Notes under the pieces: generated by a model | Seen by the model: only the letters and a program-made list of their open reading frames with translations | Databases searched by the model: none | Told to the model about the DNA's origin: nothing | Position numbers and translations under genes: made by a program | From: an uncultured Oscillibacter sp. | GTDB taxonomy: Bacteria; Bacillota; Clostridia; Oscillospirales; Oscillospiraceae | DNA: 14,448 nucleotides | Assembly (NCBI GenBank): GCA_900544105.1 | Contig: UQUC01000058.1 | Span: forward strand, 1-14,448 | Reading direction: 5' to 3' | In this document: positions 7,083 through 12,948 of the stretch, one piece after another | Numbering within the stretch: position 1 is the first letter of the stretch | Layout of the letters: each line of letters starts with the position of its first letter

Positions 7083-7310
7083 TCATTCCTTGTGCTTGTC
7101 ATCGTCCTTGACTTCCTTGTAGTCCACGGTATACACCGGTCCCTTGAAGTGGGGTTCGTCTTTTTTCGCTGATTCCGAGCGCTTGTAGCCACCGTATTTC
7201 CGCCACAGCCAACGGACGACCAAAATCAGCAGCAAGACAGGGATCAACACCCGGAGCAGGCCAAAGACCAGCACCAACAGCTTCAAAGGCAGTCCCAGTA
7301 AGAATCCCAT
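7083..7310 (-). CDS. Small membrane protein with acidic C-terminal tail, hypothetical
   Basis: The function is unknown. This 75-residue protein consists of a long hydrophobic segment (about 3-33), a basic stretch WRKYGGYKR (36-44) and a charged cytosolic-looking tail ending VDYKEVKDDDKHKE (62-75). The start codon is one base from the mutY stop, which implies co-translation. The likely ribosome binding site GGAGATGAAG lies within the end of mutY. The last 17 residues share nine identities, without gaps, with the last 17 residues of the DnaK encoded in this window, which may be convergence of short acidic tails. It is not related in sequence to the other small membrane protein beyond the overall plan. 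Confidence 0.75.
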   Translation of the reverse strand: MGFLLGLPLKLLVLVFGLLRVLIPVLLLILVVRWLWRKYGGYKRSESAKKDEPHFKGPVYTVDYKEVKDDDKHKE

Positions 7311-7311
7311 T

Positions 7312-8391
7312 TTACTTCATCTCCAATTCATGCTTTGCTTTCTCATAATACCGGGCAAACGCCGACGGCACAGAGCGCGCCGCAAGGCCCGCCGCATCCA
7401 CCCATTCCAGTTCCGCAGGGCCGTCACCCCGGACGGTCAGCGCGTAGCCGGTCATGTGCCACTCCACATGAGTGAAGATGTGCTTGGCCGTCAGGCGGCT
7501 CTGCCAGTCGATCACCGACAGGCCCATGGCCTCCACCGTCGCGCCGGCGGCTGTTTCATCCAGAGCGCCCTCTACATTGGGAAACTCCCAAAGTCCTGCC
7601 AGCAGGCCGGTTTTAGGCCGCTTCCGCAGAGCGATCTTTCCGTCTCGTTTCAGTAGGAGCACGGTTTTTTCCTCCACCCGCCGCTCCTTTTTTGCCTTTT
7701 TCACCGGCAAGGCTTCTGCCGTTCCCCGCTGTCGGCCCAGACACAGGCCGCTCACAGGGCAGTCATCGCACCGGGGAGCGGTGTTGGGTCCGCAGACCGT
7801 GGCCCCCAGCTCCATCATGGCCTGATTGAAAATGCGGACGTCCGCCAGTTCCTCCGGCATGACCTCCGCCAGCGCCGCCCGGACAGCCCGCTTGGTTTTC
7901 GGATCAGAAATGTCATCGTGGCAGTCCGTCAGCCGGGTCATGACCCGGAGCACGTTGCCGTCCACCGCCGGTTCCCGCCGTCCGAAGGCTGCGGCGGCAA
8001 TGGCGGAGGCGGTGTAGTCTCCGATGCCCGGCAGGGCCAGCAAGCCGTCATAGGTGTCCGGAAAGCCGCCCAGCGCCGTGATCTCCCGTGCCGCCTTTTG
8101 CAGATTTCTGGCACGGCTGTAATAGCCGAGGCCTTCCCACAGCTTCATGAGCCGCTCCTCGTCCGCTGACGCCAGCATCTCCACAGAGGGAAACACCGCC
8201 AAAAAACGGGCATAATAGCCCAGGACCGCCGCCACGCGGGTCTGCTGGAGCATGATCTCCGACACCCAGATGCGGTAAGGGTCCTCCGTGTGCCGCCAGG
8301 GTAGGTCCCGGGCGTTTTCCCGGTACCAGTCCAACAGCGGCTCCGGCAGCGCCCGCAATAGATTTTCAGTTGTCGAATCTGTTTGTTTCAT
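7312..8391 (-). CDS. mutY: Adenine DNA glycosylase MutY
   Basis: MutY removes adenine mispaired with 8-oxoguanine, preventing G:C to T:A mutation. The 359-residue protein has the six-helix barrel with WVSEIMLQQTRV (42-53; catalytic Glu45), a helix-hairpin-helix LPGIGDYTASAI (120-131), catalytic Asp144 in PAVDGNV, and the iron-sulfur cluster ligands Cys200, Cys208, Cys211 and Cys217. The first cysteine spacing is seven residues instead of the six of E. coli MutY, a variant I recall from clostridial homologues. A C-terminal Nudix-like domain (about 232-350) recognises 8-oxoG. The start has no clear Shine-Dalgarno site, but no better start exists without cutting into conserved sequence. It heads the minus-strand run towards tdk. 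Confidence 0.97.
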   Translation of the reverse strand: MKQTDSTTENLLRALPEPLLDWYRENARDLPWRHTEDPYRIWVSEIMLQQTRVAAVLGYYARFLAVFPSVEMLASADEERLMKLWEGLGYYSRARNLQKAAREITALGGFPDTYDGLLALPGIGDYTASAIAAAAFGRREPAVDGNVLRVMTRLTDCHDDISDPKTKRAVRAALAEVMPEELADVRIFNQAMMELGATVCGPNTAPRCDDCPVSGLCLGRQRGTAEALPVKKAKKERRVEEKTVLLLKRDGKIALRKRPKTGLLAGLWEFPNVEGALDETAAGATVEAMGLSVIDWQSRLTAKHIFTHVEWHMTGYALTVRGDGPAELEWVDAAGLAARSVPSAFARYYEKAKHELEMK

Positions 8392-8399
8392 GTTATAAT
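8370..8399 (+). promoter_or_regulatory. Predicted extended -10 promoter of the metallo-hydrolase gene
   Basis: A perfect TATAAT (8394-8399) is preceded by TG one base upstream (extended -10, 8391-8392) and by TTGTCG (8370-8375) at 18 bases. The elements overlap the first codons of the divergent mutY, so transcription of the two genes may interfere. The start of the driven gene is 58 bases downstream. Confidence 0.65.
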
Positions 8400-8457
8400 C
8401 TTACCACAAGGTGAGACGGCTTCCCACCCCTTTTTGCGAATCAAGGAGAAAATTTAC

Positions 8458-9171
8458 ATGCGTGTCACATTTTTGGCCCACGACGGTTTTTTCATCGAAC
8501 TGGATCAGGTCTGCCTACTGTTCGACTGGTGGAAGGGCGTTCTCCCGCCCCTGCCGGACAAGCCGCTGCTGGTGTTCGTCAGCCACCGCCACGAGGACCA
8601 TTTCAATCCGGCGGTGTTCGCACTGGCGGGCCGCAAGGCAGACATTCAATTCCTGTTAGGCAGTGACTTTCGCCTGACGCCCCGCAATTTGACAAAGTGG
8701 CAGCTTTCTCCGGAGACCGCCGCAAAATGCCGTCGCTGCGGCAAGCATGACACCTTTGCCCCTCTCCCCGGCGTCACCGTGGAGACCTTCCCCTCCACCG
8801 ACGAAGGCGTGGCGTGGATGGTGACGGCCGAGGGGCAGTCCATCTTCCACGCCGGAGACCTGAACTGGTGGCACTGGGCGGAAGAGGACTTTGCTTGGAA
8901 CCGCAATATGGAGGTTAATTTCAAGCGGTACACTGAACCTCTCCGGGGCCGCCGCGTCGATTTGGCCATGCTTCCCCTGGACTCCCGGCTGAAAACGGAC
9001 GGCTATCTGGGACCCAACTATTTTTTGAATCTGATGGAGGTCCGCCGGTTTCTGCCCATGCACCAGTGGGAGGACTTCGCCTTTACCGACGAATTTTTGT
9101 CCGCGTACCCTCAGTTTGCCCCCATCACCGTAAAAATCCACCGGGACGGAGAATTTCTCGGCGAGCTGTAA
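8458..9171 (+). CDS. Metallo-beta-lactamase-fold hydrolase (UlaG-like group)
   Basis: This 237-residue cytoplasmic protein has the metallo-beta-lactamase fold, with the dinuclear metal signature HRHEDH (43-48: His43, His45, Asp47, His48), a further FHAGD (130-134) and a late histidine in LPMHQWEDF. The fold serves many reactions (phosphodiester, lactone, thioester hydrolysis and others) and the substrate cannot be told; the overall pattern resembles the UlaG/COG2220 branch. The open frame extends upstream to 8383, but the ATG at 8458 is preferred: AAGGAG lies nine bases before it, the protein then begins with the family-typical MRVTFLAHDGFFIE, and the longer form would overlap the mutY start and its own promoter. 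It appears monocistronic, between its promoter and a terminator. Confidence 0.88.
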   Translation: MRVTFLAHDGFFIELDQVCLLFDWWKGVLPPLPDKPLLVFVSHRHEDHFNPAVFALAGRKADIQFLLGSDFRLTPRNLTKWQLSPETAAKCRRCGKHDTFAPLPGVTVETFPSTDEGVAWMVTAEGQSIFHAGDLNWWHWAEEDFAWNRNMEVNFKRYTEPLRGRRVDLAMLPLDSRLKTDGYLGPNYFLNLMEVRRFLPMHQWEDFAFTDEFLSAYPQFAPITVKIHRDGEFLGEL

Positions 9172-9175
9172 AAAA

Positions 9176-9210
9176 GGATCCCGCATTGTTTTCACAATGC
9201 GGGATCTTTT
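9176..9210. terminator. Bidirectional rho-independent terminator
   Basis: A perfect 13-bp stem (9177-9189 with 9194-9206, 4-base loop) is followed by TTTT on the plus strand and preceded by an A-run (9170-9175) that supplies the U-tract on the minus strand. It sits between the convergent stops of the metallo-hydrolase gene (9171) and the DUF4015-like gene (9222) and can end both transcripts. Confidence 0.9.
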
Positions 9211-9221
9211 CACTTGCTCAT

Positions 9222-10283
9222 TTACTTTTGGATCAGCAGCCAGTTTTCCGTACCTTCGGCAGGCTGTTCCGTCAGCTCTGGCACAAAGCCGCAGGCAGCG
9301 GACGCTGCTTTGACAGCAGTCTCCAATGCAGGAGCCTCCGCCTCGGTGGTCTCCGCATAGATACGGTCTACCAATGGTGCCAAGGCGCTGAGATCCTGCC
9401 CAGCGTCACTGTTCGCCCCAGCGAGAACAGTCTCCGCAGGCAGCTCCAGTGAAAGGATCACATTCCTTGGCAGCGCGTCCCTCACTTCCCGGAGGAAGCC
9501 CTCGATCTGTGCCTGCCGTCCCGTCTCTGCCGTGTTCCCGGCGGTCATGGCGTTGGAAAAATCGATCTTATTCAGCTTGCCTGCGGTGGGATAGCTGACA
9601 TCCGTCAGAATGATCTCTCGGAATCCCTGCTCCGCAGCTTCCCGGATGATATTCAGCAGATACGTCCGGGCCTTTTCATGGCCGGGGTCCAGCCATTGAC
9701 TGTTGTTGCCGTCATAGAAGATATAACCGCCGGTGTTTTTCAGGCCCATGCCCTCCACGTCGGCGTTGGCGGCCTTGGGATCGTGGAAGCAGGCGATCCG
9801 GGCCGCAGCGGTCACACCCGCCCGGGCCGTCAGGTCATTCAGCGCCTCCCCGGTGTCCGGTTTCACGCTGACTGCGCCGGTCACAGCAGCGCTGCTGCCA
9901 AAATACACCCGGCCAGCGCTGTCCTTTAGCGTCACTGCCGTCACAGTCGTTTTGGAAAGCGGCGTCTCAGCGGTCTCCTGATCTTCCATCGTCAGCGGTT
10001 TTGCCGCCAGCAGCGTCCCCCGGACCGGTGTTTTGACAGCGGTCTGCTCCGGTTCCCGGATCACCACATCCGGATCTCTGGGGGCTTCGACAGGGTCGGA
10101 AGTCCCTTTGTCCCAAGGCAGGTCAAAGTGGAGATTACCGTTAGCGTCATAGGTCATGTGCTCCCGGGCCATAATAAAGCCCACGGAACCCAGGATAATG
10201 AGGATCAGCAGGATGGCCAGGAAAATTTTTCCCTTCCGGCCTCTCCCGCGATAGCTGCTGTATCCTCTGGTGCCTGATGCCAT
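9222..10283 (-). CDS. Membrane-anchored DUF4015-like putative glycoside hydrolase
   Basis: The 353-residue protein has a basic N-terminus (about 1-19), one membrane segment (20-39) and an extracytoplasmic part. A linker rich in Pro/Asp/Glu (about 55-90) leads to a domain that follows the DUF4015 (PF13200, TIM-barrel-like) pattern: a beta segment with DSAGRVYFGS (121-130), AARIACFHDPKAA (160-172, compare ARIVVFKDP), QWLDP (196-200) and EAAEQGFREIILTDVSYP (215-232, compare EAAELGFDEIQFDYVRFP). The family is thought to act on cell-wall or extracellular sugars, but no activity can be asserted here. The DYVRFP motif is changed to TDVSYP, so a catalytic role may be lost or shifted. A TGAGG lies six bases before the ATG. 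It follows rpiB by 32 bases and probably shares its promoter. Confidence 0.75.
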   Translation of the reverse strand: MASGTRGYSSYRGRGRKGKIFLAILLILIILGSVGFIMAREHMTYDANGNLHFDLPWDKGTSDPVEAPRDPDVVIREPEQTAVKTPVRGTLLAAKPLTMEDQETAETPLSKTTVTAVTLKDSAGRVYFGSSAAVTGAVSVKPDTGEALNDLTARAGVTAAARIACFHDPKAANADVEGMGLKNTGGYIFYDGNNSQWLDPGHEKARTYLLNIIREAAEQGFREIILTDVSYPTAGKLNKIDFSNAMTAGNTAETGRQAQIEGFLREVRDALPRNVILSLELPAETVLAGANSDAGQDLSALAPLVDRIYAETTEAEAPALETAVKAASAACGFVPELTEQPAEGTENWLLIQK

Positions 10284-10315
10284 GCCGCCTCACCCCGTTT
10301 CTGCTTTTCGGTCTG

Positions 10316-10756
10316 TTATTCCTGTTCCAGGGCCATCATCTTGTTGACCCGGCGCTCATGGCGGCCGCCCTCAAACTCGGTGGTCAGGAACACCTCCACC
10401 ATGCGCTCTGCCATGTTCTTGCCGGTAAAGCCTGCGCCAATGGCCATCATGTTGGCGTCATTGTGGCGGCGGGTCATCTCTGCCTCCAGGCAGTCGGCAC
10501 AGTGGGCGCAACGGATACCCTTGATCTTGTTGGCAGCAATGGAAATGCCGATACCGGTGGTGCAGATCACGATACCGCGGTCACACTTGCCCTCAGCCAC
10601 GGCACGGGCAGCGGCAGCGCCGAAATCGGGATAATCGCAGCTCTCCAGAGAGTAGCAACCGAAATCCTCATACTCATAGCCCAGCTTTTCCAGGGTCTTC
10701 ATGATAAACTGCTTCAGCTCATAACCGCCGTGATCACAGCCCAATGCGATTTTCAT
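10316..10756 (-). CDS. rpiB: Ribose-5-phosphate isomerase B
   Basis: RpiB interconverts ribose 5-phosphate and ribulose 5-phosphate in the non-oxidative pentose phosphate pathway; relatives of the same family act on other sugar phosphates such as allose or galactose derivatives. The 146-residue protein shows GCDHGG (6-11) with the conserved Asp8 and His9, the catalytic Cys65 in ICTTGIGISIAANK (64-77), RRHNDANMMAIG (96-107) and GGRHERRV (130-137). The position after the cysteine is Thr where most relatives have Gly. The open frame begins at a TTG at 10771, but that codon lies within the Shine-Dalgarno GGAGG; the ATG at 10756 has that GGAGG eight bases upstream and is preferred. It has its own promoter. 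Confidence 0.93.
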   Translation of the reverse strand: MKIALGCDHGGYELKQFIMKTLEKLGYEYEDFGCYSLESCDYPDFGAAAARAVAEGKCDRGIVICTTGIGISIAANKIKGIRCAHCADCLEAEMTRRHNDANMMAIGAGFTGKNMAERMVEVFLTTEFEGGRHERRVNKMMALEQE

Positions 10757-10800
10757 AGTCATTTCCTCCAAATAATCGTTTTTTCGGATGATGCAGGGTC

Positions 10801-10829
10801 AGTATACACCGCTCTCCGGCAAAAATCAA
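10801..10829 (-). promoter_or_regulatory. rpiB: Predicted sigma-A promoter of rpiB
   Basis: On the minus strand TTGATT (10829-10824) and TATACT (10806-10801) are separated by exactly 17 bases, 45 bases upstream of the rpiB ATG. The promoter lies in the 80-base gap after the PHP phosphatase gene, so rpiB and the DUF4015-like gene can be expressed independently of dnaKJ. No terminator is evident before it, so read-through from dnaJ is also possible. Confidence 0.7.
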
Positions 10830-10836
10830 TTCTTTA

Positions 10837-11646
10837 TTACAGTGCGTGCCAGACAGGGATCTGCTTTTCAAAGGTGCAGAACCGGGTGAAGCCACATTCT
10901 TTCAACAGAGCCTGCCGCTCCCGGATGAAGCGGCCCACATGCTCCGGGCTGTGGGCGTCAGTCCCCAGGGTGATGAGCTCGCCACCCAGCTCCCGGTAGA
11001 TCCGCAGCCACTTGGCATCCGGCAAGGGCGTATTGCCCCGGTTGACGTTTAACTCGATGCCTCGCCCATTTTCGATCAGAGTCTTTAAAATTTCCCGGAT
11101 CTCAGCCTCATAGGGATCAAAGCTGGTATGAAGTCCCCGCATCTCATTGAAATACCGCAGGGGCAGAGTCAGATGGCCCAGAACCGTAAAACCGCCCAGC
11201 TTTGCCAGCGCCAAAACCTCTTCCAGATAATCCCCCAATGCGGTCTGAGCCTCCGTCTGATCCTTGGGCGTGTAGAGATACAGATCCTCGCTTCCGAGGT
11301 GCTCCGACAACAGGTGCACCGAGCCGATGATAAAATCAAACTGCGGCGCGTCCTCCAACAGCTTTTTCATGTGGGCCGGTGCCTTCTGCGCGTCGCCCAT
11401 TTCCATGCCCAGTCGCAGATGGATGCGGTCCCCCAGCGCGGCCTGAACTTTGGCGAAATCCGCTGTCAGCCCCGACCAGTCATAGGGTGGGCGCAGCTCA
11501 TTGGATCCCCAGGTCAGGGGCTCCACATGATCCGTAAAGCAGATCTCGTCCATCCCGGCATCCAGCGCGGCCTGGGCCATCACCGTCATGGGATCATGAG
11601 CATCGGGAGAAAACTGCGTATGGGTATGGTAATCTGCCAGATACAT
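10837..11646 (-). CDS. PHP-family phosphatase, HisK/histidinol-phosphatase type
   Basis: This 269-residue protein carries the four PHP metal-binding motifs: DYHTHTQFSPD (5-15), FTDHVEP, IGSVHLL with the later LGHLTLP, and LGTDAHSPEHVG near the C-terminus. Together they bind a trinuclear metal centre that hydrolyses phosphomonoesters. Closest by eye are the histidinol-phosphatases of the HisK type (last phosphatase step of histidine synthesis), but no other histidine gene is nearby and the substrate is not proven. A GTG at 11658 overlaps the dnaJ stop (GTGA), yet the ATG at 11646 fits better: it has GAGG six bases upstream and starts with the conserved segment. With that start, eight bases separate it from dnaJ, so it is likely co-transcribed. 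Confidence 0.85.
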   Translation of the reverse strand: MYLADYHTHTQFSPDAHDPMTVMAQAALDAGMDEICFTDHVEPLTWGSNELRPPYDWSGLTADFAKVQAALGDRIHLRLGMEMGDAQKAPAHMKKLLEDAPQFDFIIGSVHLLSEHLGSEDLYLYTPKDQTEAQTALGDYLEEVLALAKLGGFTVLGHLTLPLRYFNEMRGLHTSFDPYEAEIREILKTLIENGRGIELNVNRGNTPLPDAKWLRIYRELGGELITLGTDAHSPEHVGRFIRERQALLKECGFTRFCTFEKQIPVWHAL

Positions 11647-11654
11647 ACCTTGCC

Positions 11655-12797
11655 TCACTTCTTAAACTTCTTGAAGAACTTCTTCCGTTCCTCGTAGTTG
11701 TTATCGCCTACGGATTCCGCGAACTTCTTTAAAGCTTCCTTCTGCTCCCGGTTCAGGTTCCGGGGCGTTTCGATGTAGACGGTCACATACTGATCGCCCC
11801 GGCCCCGGCCGTTGAGTTCGGGAATACCCTTGCCCTTCAACCGGAAGGTGGTGCCAGACTGAGTGCCCTCCGGCAGGTCATATTTTACCTTGCCGTCAAT
11901 GGTGGGGATCTCCAGCTCCGCGCCCAGAACTGCCTGTGCGAAGGTGATGGGCGCCTCGCAGAGGACGGAGGTACCTTCCCGGCGGAACAGCTCGTGGGGG
12001 CGGACCGTAATGGTGATGAGCAGATCACCGGACGGGCCGCCGTTCTTTCCGGCGTGGCCCTGCCCCCGGATGGAGATGGTCTGGCCATTGTCGATACCTG
12101 CGGGGATCTTGGCCTGAATGGTGCGGCGCTTGCGCTCCAAGCCGCTGCCCCGGCAAGCGGTACAGGGGGTCTTGATGATCCGGCCCTTGCCGCCGCAGTG
12201 ACCGCAGGGGGAGGTGGTGGCGAACACGCCCATGGGTGTCTGCCGCCGCACCTGCACCTGACCGGAGCCGTGGCAGTCCGGGCAGACCTCAGGAGAGGTG
12301 CCATCGGCACAGCCGGAGCCGTGGCAAACAGCGCAGGTCTCATAGCGGTCCACGCTGACTTCTTTCTCGCAGCCGAAGGCCGCCTCCTCAAAGCTGATGG
12401 TCACACTCAGGCGGATGCTCTCGCCCCGCTGGGGAGCGTTGGGGTTCCGGCGCTGAGCGGAGCCGAAGCCACCGCCAAAGAAGCTGCCGAAAATATCCCC
12501 CAGATCGCCAAAGTCGAAGCCGCCGGCACCGTAAGCACCGCCGCCGGCACCCGCGCCGTAGTTGGGGTCTACGCCCGCAAAGCCAAACTGGTCATAGCGG
12601 GCTTTTTTATCAGAGTCGGAGAGAACCTCATAGGCCTCGTTGACCTCCTTGAACTTCTCCTCCGCCTCCTTATTGTCAGGATTCAGGTCCGGGTGATACT
12701 TCCGGGCCATCTTCTTATATGCGCGCTTGATCTCGTCCTCGGATGCGCTCTTGTCAACGCCCAGGACCTCATAATAATCACGTTTTTCTGCTGCCAT
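11655..12797 (-). CDS. dnaJ: Chaperone protein DnaJ (Hsp40)
   Basis: DnaJ delivers unfolded proteins to DnaK and stimulates its ATPase. The 380-residue protein is a complete class A Hsp40: J domain with HPD (35-37), a Gly/Phe-rich linker (about 80-113), four zinc-finger repeats CAVCHGSG (155-162), CPDCHGSG (172-179), CGHCGGKG (198-205) and CTACRGSG (212-219), and two C-terminal substrate-binding domains. The start has GAGGAG eight bases upstream. It lies 151 bases behind dnaK on the same strand, as expected for the hrcA-grpE-dnaK-dnaJ heat-shock operon of Firmicutes, although the upstream part is outside the window. The gene behind it is a PHP phosphatase and not the ribosomal methyltransferase prmA often found there. 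Confidence 0.98.
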   Translation of the reverse strand: MAAEKRDYYEVLGVDKSASEDEIKRAYKKMARKYHPDLNPDNKEAEEKFKEVNEAYEVLSDSDKKARYDQFGFAGVDPNYGAGAGGGAYGAGGFDFGDLGDIFGSFFGGGFGSAQRRNPNAPQRGESIRLSVTISFEEAAFGCEKEVSVDRYETCAVCHGSGCADGTSPEVCPDCHGSGQVQVRRQTPMGVFATTSPCGHCGGKGRIIKTPCTACRGSGLERKRRTIQAKIPAGIDNGQTISIRGQGHAGKNGGPSGDLLITITVRPHELFRREGTSVLCEAPITFAQAVLGAELEIPTIDGKVKYDLPEGTQSGTTFRLKGKGIPELNGRGRGDQYVTVYIETPRNLNREQKEALKKFAESVGDNNYEERKKFFKKFKK

Positions 12798-12811
12798 ACT
12801 TGCTGCTCCTC

Positions 12812-12923
12812 TCAGGAATCACTTAAGGATCAGGAATCAGGAACCGGCTTCCCCGTTCCGGATTCCTCATCTCTAAGTTTGCTCCCAAACGGCCCCAATG
12901 GGGCGGGGAATGATCCCCGTCCC
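12812..12923 (-). other. Structured dnaK-dnaJ intergenic region with two hairpins and a direct repeat
   Basis: The 151 bases between dnaK and dnaJ hold no gene but two possible stems. One pairs 12900-12909 with 12914-12923 (10 positions, one mismatch on the minus strand, very GC-rich, 4-base loop). The other pairs 12833-12838/12861-12866 and, inside it, 12840-12844/12855-12859. A 10-base direct repeat, TCAGGAATCA, occurs at 12812-12821 and 12830-12839. Neither stem is followed by a U-run on the minus strand, so complete termination is unlikely; a role in mRNA processing, 3'-end protection of dnaK mRNA or partial attenuation of dnaJ is inferred. Confidence 0.5.
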
Positions 12924-12948
12924 ATCGGTTTTGATCCGTATAGGTTTT

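Noticed and set aside
8383..8457. Upstream start of the metallo-hydrolase at 8383
   Set aside because: It would overlap the mutY start and the promoter -10; the ATG at 8458 has a clear AAGGAG.
10757..10771. TTG start of rpiB at 10771
   Set aside because: The TTG is part of the Shine-Dalgarno region itself; the ATG at 10756 has ideal spacing.
10277..10999. Plus-strand open frame opposite rpiB
   Set aside because: It covers the rpiB gene in the wrong direction and its sequence shows no family signature.
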